Origin: Cavia porcellus
Lineage: Eukaryota; Chordata; Mammalia; Rodentia; Caviidae
Direction: 5' to 3'
Length of the DNA stretch: 64,000 nucleotides
Assembly: GCF_034190915.1 (NCBI RefSeq)
Contig: NW_026947514.1
Span: forward strand, 8,158,201 to 8,222,200
The number at the start of each line of letters is the position of its first letter. Position 1 is the first letter of the stretch. Under the pieces are notes generated by a model, which worked only from the letters and a program-made list of their open reading frames with translations, did no database searches and had not been told where the DNA came from. A program made the translations under genes and the position numbers. Of this stretch, positions 24,240-34,598 are shown one piece after another.

Positions 24240-25602
24240 ACTGTGCACAGTGAACCTGGCACTCGAATCCTTTCAGGAGTGCTAAAGCCCCATCGCGTGC
24301 TAGTTCAGTCTGCAGTTTGGAAGAAACTACACTGATTTCTATCCTGCACCGTGTTCTGAGGGCTTGCACTAATTTACATTCTCAGTGAAGATGCGGAAGG
24401 GTGCCTCTTTCTCTGCGTCCTCACCAGCATGGCCTGCTCTTTGCATTTTGGATGATAACCGCTCTGATTGGATGAGGCAGAATCATGCCATCGGCAAAGA
24501 AGGATAATTTGACATTTTCCTTTCTTACGTGCATCCTGTTATTTCTTACTTTCCTTCCTGCTCTTTCTTCATTTTAAATGTGATATTGAACAGGAGTCGT
24601 TAGAGTAGACATTCTCTCCTCATTCCCGACTGCAGAGGGAGTGCTTTCTGTCTTCCCTCATTCAGAATGATGGTGCTATAAGTTTATTATACAGCAATAG
24701 CCTTTCTTATCCTTTTATTCCTAGTTTTTTCAAGACTTCTATCATTAAGAGATGTTGAATTTTGTCAAAGCTTTTCCGTATCAGTTAATTGTGATTTTTA
24801 TCCCTTGATCCTATTTGTGTGTGACTTATTATATGTATTGATTTGCATACTTCGAACCAGCTTTCCGTTCTTGGCATAAAACCGGCTTACTCCAGGTATA
24901 TCATCTTTTGACTGTGCCTTTGAATCTGGTAAGTATTTTATTAAGGATTGTTTACAGCTGTGTTCCCCAAGGATATGATCTATATTTTTTGTTGCTGCTG
25001 TGTCCTTACCTGGCCTGGGTATCAGGGGAATTCTGGCCCCATAGAATGAAACTGAAACTGTTCCTTCCCTATTTCCCAGAATAATCTGAGCGTCATTGCC
25101 GTGACTTCCTCTGTAAAGGTCTCGTAGGATTCAGCAGCGAATCCATCTGGCCCTGAGCTTTTCCCTGTTGGGGCCCCTTTATTACTATTTCCATCTCATT
25201 ACTTGTTATTGATCAGTTTGAGATCTTATATCCTTTTGGTTCAATTTTGGTAGTTCATGAGTGTCTAGAACTTCATCCATTTCCAGACTCCCAAAGTTAT
25301 TGGAACACAGGTTTTCAGCATAGTTCTTGATGGTGCTCTGGACTTTAGTGTTCTGTTGTAACATCCCCTTTTTCAGTTCTAACTGTGTTGATCTGGAGCT
25401 TCTCTCTCTTGTGCTAGTTTGGCTGAGAGCTCATCAATCTACTTATCTGTTCGAAAATTATTTGTTTCATTGATCCTTTGTATTGTTCTTTCAGCCTCTG
25501 GTTCATGAATTTCAGCTCTGATTTTTTATTATTCATTTCCTTTTAGTGAGCTTCTTTTTGGTTTATTCCCTTTTTTCTAGGACCTTTAAGTGCATTGTTA
25601 GG

Positions 25603-25662
25603 TTATTTACTAGATATCTCTTATTTTCTGATTTATTTACTAGATATCTCTTATTTTTTGAT
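25603..25662. repeat. Tandem 30-bp duplication
   Basis: Two adjacent copies of a unit containing TTACTAGATATCTCTTATTT, differing at one or two positions. They lie immediately beside the 66-bp inserted block. Confidence 0.85.
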
Positions 25663-25665
25663 TCA

Positions 25666-25731
25666 AGCAAGGTCCCAGAGGTGGGAGAGGGTGGTTGGTC
25701 CCCAGTGGTGACTGACCCCTCAGCTATTGTG
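25666..25731 (+). repeat. 66-bp segment duplicated from 24174-24239 (copy 2)
   Basis: Differs from copy 1 at four positions. It sits inside antisense L1 sequence and is flanked by inverted 14-bp arms (TCTTATTTTTTGAT on the left at 25649-25662; its reverse complement on the right at 25733-25746). Confidence 0.85.
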
Positions 25732-26486
25732 CATCAAAAAATAAGAAACAAGTTCACTTTATTCCTGAGATTCTAGTGTGTTGTTTCCATTGCGTTTTGT
25801 GCTAGGAATTTTTAAATGTTGGCCATGATTTCTTCAATGGCTCACTGACTGTTCAAAAATGAATTGTTAGAGAGAGGGGAAAAGTGGATTTCTCAGTCTG
25901 TAATTTCTCGTGCTGCTGGTTTTTACTTTAAGTCTGTTATAATCTGGTAGTACAAAAAATTATTTGAGGCTTCTTTTGTTTGTTCAGAACTTCATTGTGG
26001 CATAAAATACCTGTTTTGGTGAAAGTTGTATGCGCTGCTGAAAGAATTTGCATGCTGAAGTAGTGGACGGACGGAGTGTTCTGTAGATATCTGCTGAGTT
26101 CACTGATCTGCACCTTACCTTCACTCTGATGATTTTTGCTGAGTTTTGTCCAAAAGATTGGTGGATGAGAGTATGAAGTCATTCTTGTCATATCGGAGCT
26201 TTGTGTTCTTTTATATTAGATAACACTGATTTTATGAAATTATGTATACCAATGTTCAGTGTGCATGTATTTGCAATCGTTACACTTCTTGGTGGATTGC
26301 AGTGGCCCTTCTGAAGAGACAGTTTGTTCTGAAGTCTGTTTGCTGGATTTGGCTTTGTTAGATATGATTTTAGATCCTGTGTACATGATGTGACATCCAG
26401 AGTCTGGGTACACTAGGACAGGGGAGTAGGCTTCAATGAGAGCAAAGAAAATACCTTAAGATGGCTTTTATAAGAGCTAAGTCTTA

Positions 26487-26638
26487 GCCAGGCATGGTGG
26501 CTCGCGCCTGTGATCCCAGCACTCGGGAGGCTGAGGTGGGAGGATCGTTGTGAATACAAGACTAGCCTGGGTTACAAAGTAAGCTCAAGGCCAGCCTGAA
26601 CTGCACAACGAGACCCTGTCTCAAAAAGACAAAAAAAA
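26487..26638 (+). mobile_element. B1 SINE, full length
   Basis: A complete B1 starting GCCAGGCATGGTGGCTCGCG, with the internal duplication typical of rodent B1 and an A-rich tail. A 15-bp target duplication, AAGAGCTAAGTCTTA, flanks it at 26472-26486 and 26639-26653. It is relatively young. Confidence 0.93.
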
Positions 26639-26653
26639 AAGAGCTAAGTCTTA

Positions 26654-27959
26654 CTGCAGCTAATTAGCAGGCACTAATAAGAAAGTAAAGTGTTAATTAT
26701 GACTCACTATTGAGAGAGGGTCCAACAGCACTTCCTACCAAACTCCTATGAAGGAGGCATACAGTTCAACAGCCCAGCTTGGCCAGATCTCATGGCAGGG
26801 GCACACAGGTCAACAGCCCACCCAGCAAAATCCGTATGAGACACAAACCTGTTAACAGTGTCATTCGGTGTGTTTAGTGGTAGCCACTTAGATGAACTGT
26901 GTGGCTGGCGGTAGCTTTCTAGGTTGCTGAAGGGTTAGGGGGGGTTTTATAGACTAAATTACAAAGCAGTAATAAATTGTTCCATGGTATGATCAACATT
27001 TCAAGTGATTTAGCACATGGGCAGAGTGGAGGACACACGGACAACTCTCCCTGAGCAAAGAGCAGTTATCTCCATTTTAGCTAACCCTGGCTCTATCTCC
27101 GTGTACTGATGTGGACAGAGCTGGCCAGACCATCTTCTTTTCCCTTCAGTTGGCTCTAAGCAACGTAGATAGGGATGGCTGAGGTGCTGATGTGTAATCT
27201 TTGCAGCTAGGCAACAGGTGCTATTTCCTACCCCATGACTTCCATCAAAACATGATTGATCCAGGCAGAATAGAGAGTCACTGCTCCAGGGATGCTAACT
27301 GGGTTTAAGCCATGAAATAAGAGGCTATTACTTTCCAGGGCAGAAAAGGTTTGCACATCAGTGCTGAAGCACCGGCCTCCTAAGCATCAAATGCTACCTC
27401 AGTTGTGTTATGCAGATTGGTCTTTCTGCATGTCCTTCTCTCTGTGTATTAGCTTTCAGGTCTCCTAGTAGCCCAGCTCACAGTACTCACATATTCCCAC
27501 CATTCTCACAGTCACTCATCCTGTAGCCACGCTGCTTTCTTCACAAATTAATAAAATCTTGGTTAGGCCCTCATTCAAGGCCTTTGTTCTGATGAACTTC
27601 CATCCAGGTGAGACTTAGGACCCCTTGATTATAAATATGTATCAGTGTCTTTATTATCACCATGGGTTGCACTGGAAGAGGTAGATTTGAATTAACTCAC
27701 TAGAATTCCAGTAACATTTCCATGGGATTACAAATTTAAACTTTATGGGCTGTGAGGCTGATGGGAAAGGGCTCTCTATAGGCAGGAAAGCAGTTTCTAC
27801 TGGTACTAACAGTTGCCCAGTTCCTTGCATCCTTTAGGAAACATTTATCAGGACATTCTAAATTCTGTCCACTTAGAATGGCCATTTGACTTGGCAAGAG
27901 TCTTGGGAATTGAAAGGGAGTGTTTCAAAGACATGGTGCTGAGGCTGCGGCCCCTCCAG
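26654..27959. other. Unassigned sequence inserted within L1 debris
   Basis: About 1.3 kb with no match I can name. It lies between two halves of the antisense L1 (24355-26370 and 29005-29640), so it belongs to one or more later insertions. A 27813-28055 open frame has no domain. Confidence 0.35.
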
Positions 27960-28440
27960 GGGGAGAACCACCAGCGTCTCCTGAGATCCACGCCATGTTG
28001 GAACTTAGGACTCTGGGAAACCAAGCAAGCAGCCTCCCTCCCTGCTAAGCAATAGTGAGCCCACTGGTGCACGGGCTGAGAGTCAATCATCCCACTTCCC
28101 TTACCCCACTTCTCCTACCCCCATTAGTAAATGGGATGCAGAAATCTGAGCATCTCTTGGGAGGTTGACCATAGCAAATACGGGGATTTCCTTCTACCAT
28201 CTCTTTGAAGGCAAATATTTTTATTACTGTTTTGCTTTATTCTGACTAATGCTACTGCTCTATTCAATATTCTGTTTTGGTAAGTTATATAATGTCCTGT
28301 ATTTCATGTTATTTTGATATACATGATTGAAAGAACAACTATTGAGAAGATAATGAGATATACTATGATACCTATTAATGTTATCCTGGTAACCTGCTGT
28401 GAAGTTCTATACCAATTTCACTACACTGTCTCAGTTGGCT
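27960..28440 (+). mobile_element. L1-family 3'UTR-like fragment
   Basis: Parallels 43497-44093 in order and wording: 'ctctgggaaaccaagcaagc' against 'acactgggaaaccaagcaat', then 'gatttccttctaccatctct' in both, then a CAACTATTGAGAAGATAATG block resembling the L1 and half-L1 3'UTRs at 62098 and 35275. Assigned to the L1 3'UTR by this similarity only. Confidence 0.55.
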
Positions 28441-28599
28441 TTAAAAATAATAACAATAATAAAATCAAACAAAACAATAAAACCATTCCAACCCAAAAAA
28501 GAAAATTGGCATTTAATATATACAATTGACTTCTGAAGTTAAATCATGCCATTAAGCAAAATACCTATTAAGTAGATAATTTTATTTCATTCAGTATCT

Positions 28600-28980
28600 A
28601 TAGATCAGGCAGCAGAAAAATGTAAATCAAACCTACAATATGATACTCTTTACAGCCATTAGATAGCTATCATAAAGATGGACAATAATAAGGATGCTAG
28701 AAACTGAAATACTAAACACACTGCTCCTAGAGATGTAAAATGGTGTGGCCAGATTGGAAAGAGTTTAGTTCCTAAAAAAGTAAACAATTTTTTTTTTGTA
28801 CCGGGGATCAAATTCACAGCCTTGTGCTTGCCAGGCAGGTGCTTACACTGCTAAGCTAAATTTGCGGCACTGTAAAAAAATTCTTAAAATGCATTCTGTA
28901 CATGTACCAACTCCTCACCACAAATATAATCCATTGTGCACTAGTAATATATACTAATAAAAATTTAAAAATTTTTAAAA
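28600..28980 (+). mobile_element. L1 ORF2 3'-end fragment, sense, split by an ID element
   Basis: Bases 28615-28787 follow the sense sequence of terminal ORF2 ('aaatgtaaatcaaacctaca' through 'gagtttagttcctaaaaaag') with many changes. An antisense ID element interrupts it at 28788-28872, and L1-like sequence resumes at 28873. It is not in frame. Confidence 0.65.
28788..28872 (-). mobile_element. ID SINE, antisense
   Basis: The reverse complement of an ID element derived from tRNA-Ala. It includes 'taccggggatcaaattcaca', 'gccaggcaggtgcttacact' and 'gctaagctaaat', with the B box visible in reverse. A T-run on the left is the poly(A) tail in reverse. Confidence 0.85.
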
Positions 28981-29004
28981 AACAAAACAAAAAGACATGG
29001 TGCC

Positions 29005-29640
29005 AAATACTCTAGTTTTTCTGAGGAACAATATATATTGGATATTGTTTTTAATGCTTTCATCTGTGTATCTTTACTGGTGAGGTGTATTTCTTACAGG
29101 CAGCAAAGAGTTGGGTCTTGTTTTTTTTATCCAGTCATTTAGCCTGTCTTTTAACTGGAAAATTAAAACCATTTACATTCAGAATTATTACATAAATGCA
29201 TGTACTAATTCTGTCATTTTGTTGTTTTTCTAGTGTTCGACTTTTCTTCTATTTCTCCTTTGCCTATTTATTCTTCCCCTTCTGTGTAGGATTCCTTTAA
29301 AACATCTTTTGCAATAGTGGCTAAATTACTGATGATTAATTCCCTTAGTTTACGCTTATTTTGGAAGGTCTTTGTTTCTCCTTTGATTTTGAAGGCTAGA
29401 CTTGCTGGATATAGTAATCTAATTTGATAGTTATTTTCTTTCAGAGCTTGAAATATATCATTCCATATCCTCCTGTTATTTAAAGTTTCTACAGAGGAAT
29501 CTGATATTATTTTGATGTGTTAACCTTTACAAGTGACTTTGTATTTCTCTCTTTCAGATTTCAATATCCAGCCCTCGTTCAGCACTCTTTCCATCTCAAC
29601 TAAAATATAACACTGTCCTGCCCATTTGGGATGCTAAATG
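29005..29640 (-). mobile_element. L1 fragment, antisense, continuation of 24355-26370
   Basis: 'ttcttacaggcagcaaagag', 'ttgggtcttgttttttttat' and 'aaaccatttacattcagaat' are reverse-complement mid-ORF2 sequence, further 5' in the L1 than 26370. The two halves look like one original copy split by about 2.6 kb of later insertions. Confidence 0.75.
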
Positions 29641-29835
29641 CTACTTGTTCCTGGGTATCCATTGTCTTTCCTAAGATTTGGGAAGCTTGGGGCTCTTATT
29701 TCAATTGGTAGATTTTCTGTGCCTTCATCTGTACCTCAGAACTTGCTTCTGCACCAAAAATTTGTGAGCTTGGTCTTTTAGCTATGTCTCAGTGTTCTTG
29801 GATATTTTGTTTACAATTTCCTGTTTCTTTTTTCT

Positions 29836-30382
29836 GTTGTTGTACTAAAATGCTAAAAAACTAAAATTAAAAGTTAAAAAGATTGTTATTAGAAAAAGAG
29901 CTTTGTCATTCCATGCTATGCTAATCACCCTAGTAACCATGTAACTGGAGCACTGACAGTTAAAAATTAACTGAAGCATCACCATACTATTCTGTATGCA
30001 TTGTTACCTTAGTAACCTGTTTGCTGTATCAACATTTGTTCCCTTTATGAGAGACAAAGTTCCTAAAATTAGCAGACCAAGGGCAGTAAATTAAGGAAAG
30101 AAAGAGTAATCACCAACTGTGAAACATCTCTGACTCAAGCAAAGAGGAACAAAGGCCTTCTTCATTCTTATTCATCATTGCTATGTACTTTGTGGTTTGT
30201 GAGCTATGGTTAATGGGCTGTAAAATCTGTCAAAATTCTAACCCAGTCACACAGCTTTGTAAACTCTACCTGCACTGTGCCTCTGGTGCCAGCTTAAATA
30301 AAAGTGCTCTTTTTTTTTTAAAGATGTCTTGCCCCGTTTTTCTTGAATAACACCTTGGGGCCTTATTTTTTGGGGTACAACA
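29836..30382 (+). repeat. 5' LTR of the gammaretrovirus-like element
   Basis: The 3' boundary is set by CA at 30381-30382, just before the primer site. A poly(A) signal AATAAA lies at 30297-30302. The 5' boundary is uncertain: TG starts at 29836 and 29884 are both possible. A sense TATA box was not clearly seen. Confidence 0.65.
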
Positions 30383-30384
30383 TT

Positions 30385-30402
30385 TGGGGGCATGTCTGGG
30401 AT
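30385..30402 (+). promoter_or_regulatory. Primer binding site, tRNA-Pro type
   Basis: TGGGGGCATGTCTGGGAT matches the proline-tRNA primer site used by gammaretroviruses, with a few changes. It starts two bases after the LTR end, as expected. Confidence 0.82.
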
Positions 30403-31540
30403 TACATGGGGATCCCTCCCCACATTATTTTGCACCAATCAATCAGCTTGAACCATCTGTAAGTATTTGGGTCTTTTGTTCTTTGTAATTTGAGTGTGCA
30501 CATTTGAAGTTGCAGACAAGCTTCGCTGGCTTCTTCTGCACCAAAGTGGGATGCCCTCCAGAACAGGGCTTCTAGCCCATTTGTGATTGATTTGAGGCTT
30601 TTTTCCCACTTGGTTTTGTGCTTGGTATATTTTTACTGTAGAGCCATTTGTTCGTTTGAATCTGTTACCTCAGTATTAACATTCAGATTTATTTTAAACT
30701 ACTGTTTCAGGTTCTTGTGGCTTATTGGACTTAAGGGTCATAATGAAAATTTATTTCCCTTTAGGTTGCCAAGCCAGGGACAGAAAAACCTTTGTGTCTT
30801 TAGTGTTGCTCTTGTCTGCTGTGGCACCTTGTTTAATGTTTTAGTCCTCAACTGATTACTTACAACCTCGGCATGCCTTTAAACGTATTTGTCTTTCTGG
30901 GTAAAATATATATGTATAAATATATGCATATAAATAAAATATATATGCAAATATATATGCATATAAAATATATATGCATATATGTTTACATATATATATT
31001 TATGGTTTTTAAAATCATATTAACTTTACCAAGTGAAACCAGGTCATACTGTTATTGAGCCAGTTAAGAAAGTTACAGTTTTTTAAAGTGTAGCATTTTA
31101 AGGTGGTAAAAGGACATAAAATGATTTGATATATTTTAGACTACTAAGAAAGTCACTTCAAGGATTTTTGTTAAAAGTTTTAATGTTGCCTAAGAAGCTA
31201 GAGAAAAGGTAATTGACTGGTAATAAGTAAAAAACAGAGAAAAACAAATGTGTTCAGAATTTGACAAAATTGGATCAGTAAATCTTTACTGCAAAATGTT
31301 TCCATTAAAATAAGATTATATTCCAAAAAGGGAAGGACAAACTGGAGCCCTTTGTCATCCCATGTTTATATAGTGATAAAAAAGTCAGTATTGAGCCTTA
31401 TATAAACTATAATGCCAGTGAAAATAAAAATTAAAAAGGACTATAATTCTCAGTCCCACCTCTTCCTCAACCCTTTTTTCTAAGGACCCTTAGGGCCTTA
31501 TTTCTCTTTGGAATCTGTCTTCTCCACTCATCGCCCCACT
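30403..31540 (+). other. Decayed provirus leader and early gag region
   Basis: No matrix-domain frame is recognisable. An AT-rich simple repeat of TATATGCATATAAA-type units occupies 30905-31010. Confidence 0.45.
30905..31010. repeat. AT-rich simple repeat (ATATATGCATATAAA-like)
   Basis: Low-complexity alternating A/T with phased GCATAT motifs. It lies within the provirus leader region and arose or expanded after integration. Confidence 0.8.
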
Positions 31541-31544
31541 TGGG

Positions 31545-32200
31545 ATGACTGCCAGCAGACTTTTCAGGTTCTGTTTACAGCAGAAGAGAGAGAGAACATT
31601 TGTGCCATGGGATAAAAAGCAGTGTGCATTCCAGATAAAAACCCATCCTCTGATCCCGAATGCCAGAACCATGTTTTCCCTTTGTCCTGCCCTAATCGGA
31701 CAACCAGAGGTAAGGAGGCTCTTGATCCGTATTTCTAGTTGTTCTCAGAAGGCTGCCACCAGAAAACTCACCAATTTGTCCAAGGTAGCAGAGGTCAGAC
31801 AATTGGCTGATGAGTCCCCTTCGGGGTTTCTGGAAAGATTGCTAGAGGTCTGTTACACTTATACACCTATAGATCCAGTAGCACCTAAAAAGCAAGGGCC
31901 ATTAATATTGCCTTTGTAACTGTCAGCCCCTGATATTAAGCAAAAATTGCAAAGGCTTGAGGGGTTTGAGGGAATTCCCCTCAGTTAGTTATTAGAGATT
32001 GCTTAAAAGGTATTTAACAACCAGGAGGACAGAGTCACCCAGCCCAATGCAAAGTCTTCTCCGCCCCTAGATAAAAATCAATGGGCTTATTGCAAAGAAA
32101 AGGGGCATTGGGGAAAGGACTGCCCCAAGCTGAAGGCCAAGTTGGGAAGGGAAGCCAAGGCTCTATTGTCCCATGATTTAGGGAAGTCAGGGCTCTCATG
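31545..32200 (+). pseudogene. Provirus gag remnant (capsid and nucleocapsid)
   Basis: A capsid-like patch (about 31785-31890) has the conserved ESPSGFLERL motif and the TPIDPVAP region. A zinc-knuckle patch at 32080-32129 reads [15 protein letters not shown]. Its first cysteine position is Trp, so the CCHC finger is broken. The frame shifts and stops between the two patches. Gag formed the retroviral particle core; this copy cannot. Confidence 0.78.
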
Positions 32201-32224
32201 CCCACCCTGAGCCCAGGTTAACAT

Positions 32225-32480
32225 AGTCTGTGTGGGGACAACCAATTGATTTCTTAGTGGACTCCAGAGCTGCTCATTCAGTTCTGACTCTGCCCATAGG
32301 GACCCCTATGGGAAATAAATTGAAAGTTTTAGGAGCCACCAGCACCACAAAGGTATATCCAAAGTTACAAGCTCAGCTAGCCCAACCAGGACAAAAACTA
32401 TCTCTCATGAATTCCTCTACATCCCAAAATGCCCAGATCCCTTGCTAGGCCAAGACCTCTTGCATAAACTAAAAGTTCAT
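32225..32480 (+). pseudogene. Provirus protease remnant
   Basis: An aspartic-protease active-site region near 32257-32286 reads LVDSRAAHSVL. The usual Asp-Ser/Thr-Gly triad has Arg in place of Gly. The frame breaks soon after. Position between gag and RT fits the retroviral order. Confidence 0.7.
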
Positions 32481-32599
32481 CTCAATTTTAAAACAGCCAC
32501 TCCAACAGTGCAAATGGACAATGGCCCATTCTTGGCACCAAGGTCCTTGCCCTACATCCTGAGGTTGAAGGACATTTATTATTAGAAAGTCCTAAAGTT

Positions 32600-32796
32600 T
32601 TAAATGATAATGAGTTATTGTGCTGCTGGATGCAGGAAATCCCTGGGGTTTGGGCAGAACATAATCCTCCTGGTCTGGCAATGAACCAAATCCCTTTGGT
32701 GATTGAGTTAATACCTCAAGCTGTTCCTTTTTGGCTCAAGCAATATCCTATCAGTCTGAAGACATGCCAAGGCATAGCCAGACATATACTAAGGTT
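32600..32796 (+). pseudogene. Provirus reverse transcriptase, 5' part
   Basis: Contains KQYPISLKTCQGIARHI-like finger-domain sequence typical of gammaretroviral RT. It is cut at the half-L1 insertion, and the same domain continues at 35946 in the proper order. Confidence 0.82.
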
Positions 32797-32810
32797 AAAA
32801 GAACATGGTA
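32797..32810. repeat. Target-site duplication, left copy, of half-L1
   Basis: AAAAGAACATGGTA, identical to 35932-35945. It is preceded by TT, giving the L1 endonuclease preference TT|AAAA. Confidence 0.93.
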
Positions 32811-33545
32811 GCTTCCGGGAGAACATGGCGGACAGATAACAGCAACTACCGGAGGCTCTCTGAAAGACTCGGCTCAGAAGCCAGGAATGGTGCAGCTTAA
32901 GGAGACATAAGCAGGTGGAGATATGCTCTGCTGACTCAGGAACAAACTGGGCTGAGAGAAACCAACTTGGAATGCAGTCCTGGTGCTAAAACAGGAACAG
33001 AAAAGCCTCGGTGTAGAGGCTGGACCCTGCGCCATTGTAAGCCGCAATTTGGGTTTCCCGCCGCGTGGCGGCTGGCTGCCTCTACAGTGGCTCGGCAAGG
33101 AGAGAGACGCGCAGAAGCTCTGAGAACGGCAATCTGCGAACAGCAGGGAGGCGTGCACTGACTTGTGGTGAGGTGACTGAGAGAAACTGACACTCTACCA
33201 CAGTTTGACTCCAGCAGAGGACTTTCTGGGCCCGAGCAGTCCTGTGGGAGCAGGGCACGGTGGCGACTCCAGCCACACATCCCCCTCTCGAGCGGGATTG
33301 GTGAAAAGTGCCTGGCCTGCGTGACGCTGCCGGCGGACCTGGTAGACTGTCCCAACCCAGATCCCAGAGCCTGACGGTGGCCGGGAGGGGAGACGCGTAG
33401 TCTGCCTGGTCCGTAACTCCCTGGTGCGCAGCAGTGAGCGGGAACACCTAACTGGCGCAATTCGATCAGGCTGTGGCTGACAGGGAGAGAAGCTGGGCCT
33501 CTTATATAAGCTTGCATATATAAGGAACAGAGAAGAAGAGGCAGC
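32811..33545 (+). promoter_or_regulatory. Half-L1 5'UTR with internal promoter (inferred)
   Basis: GC- and CpG-rich, not monomeric, unlike the 261-bp array of the L1 at 55043. The first 30 bases carry ATGGCGG, which resembles the YY1 site that sets L1 start. Promoter function is inferred from position. An unusually long antisense open frame spans 32936-33808. Confidence 0.6.
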
Positions 33546-34598
33546 ATGGGAAGAGGCAGCAACAAGAAAGGCTCCTCGGCCCCCAATTCTGAGAAACAGG
33601 CAATAGCAGACACCACACCAATACACATAAGGCACCATATAGAGAGCCTCATAGACCAATTCAGGAATGAAGTTATCAATGACCTGAAGCTAGAAGTATG
33701 CAGAATAGTTAGAGAAATGCTAAGTACCACCCAAGAAAAAACAGGTGGTGGAATGGAAGAACAGAAAAAAAGGGGAGAATTGTTTGATGGAGAAAACAGA
33801 GAAAGCATAGAATACGTGAAGCAGGTTCAAAGGGAATACCAAGATACTAAGAAGTCTATAGAAGACTGGCATAACAGCTTGAAAGAAACTAAGCACAGAC
33901 TATCTGAACTGGAGGGCAGACTTGTAATATGGGAGAATGAAATGAAAAACTTCTTAAAAATAACAAAGAAACAAACAGCAATAATACAAAGACAAGAAGA
34001 TGATAAGAGGATCCATAACTTAAGGATTAAGAACATAAAAGAAGAAGTAGGGACACAAACAAGTGAACTACAAAAGCTACTCACAGAAATAATCCAGGAG
34101 AATTTTCCTAATTTAGCAAAAGGTAAAGATACTCAGATGTATGAGGCATATAGGACCCCAGCTACCTACAACCCAAACAGAGCAACACCCAGGCATATAA
34201 TAATAAAAATTCCAGAAATTCAATACAAGAACAGAATATTAAAAGCTGTAAGAGACAAGAAACAGACCACTTACAAGGGAACACCCATCAGAATTACAGC
34301 AGATTTCTCTGCACAAACCATCAAATCACGAAGAGCGTGGGGGGAAATAATTCAAGCTTTGAAAGATAATAATCTCCAGCCAAGATTGAGATATCCTGCA
34401 CAACTGTCCCTGGAAATTGATGGAAAAACAAGGTGCTTCCAGGATAAAGAGGAACTGGGGGAATTTGCAACCACCAATTCAACCCTACAGAAAGTATTGC
34501 AGGATATTCTAAAAAAAGAAAAATACAAAGAATCCAGAAATAATGGCAGAGAGGCCACAACGAATGGAACAGAGAACAAAATGAAGAAGACAAACTGA
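33546..34598 (+). CDS. Half-L1 ORF1 protein, intact 350 codons
   Basis: An L1 ORF1p-like RNA-binding chaperone, uninterrupted. The predicted order is a charged N-terminus, a coiled coil (about residues 75-155, many heptad Leu, Ile, Glu and Lys), an RRM-like domain, and a basic C-terminal domain with QTIKSRRAW. The L1 ORF1p in this window (56702) has the same length and shares that C-terminal domain strongly, but the N-terminal half is quite different. Aligning the C-terminal parts by eye gives about half identity or slightly more. An intact frame next to a decayed provirus suggests that this copy inserted recently. Confidence 0.88.
   Translation: MGRGSNKKGSSAPNSEKQAIADTTPIHIRHHIESLIDQFRNEVINDLKLEVCRIVREMLSTTQEKTGGGMEEQKKRGELFDGENRESIEYVKQVQREYQDTKKSIEDWHNSLKETKHRLSELEGRLVIWENEMKNFLKITKKQTAIIQRQEDDKRIHNLRIKNIKEEVGTQTSELQKLLTEIIQENFPNLAKGKDTQMYEAYRTPATYNPNRATPRHIIIKIPEIQYKNRILKAVRDKKQTTYKGTPIRITADFSAQTIKSRRAWGEIIQALKDNNLQPRLRYPAQLSLEIDGKTRCFQDKEELGEFATTNSTLQKVLQDILKKEKYKESRNNGREATTNGTENKMKKTN

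Larger units (their letters stand above)
24355..26370 (-). mobile_element. L1 fragment, antisense, internally rearranged
   Basis: Reads as reverse-complement L1 ORF2. The 3' ORF2 piece (24360-24475) jumps directly to the reverse-transcriptase region (24480 on), and continues through sequences such as 'aattgtgatttttatccctt' and 'ccatctggccctgagctttt'. It resumes at about 29005. It is decayed with no open frame, and is interrupted by the 66-bp foreign block at 25666. Confidence 0.82.
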
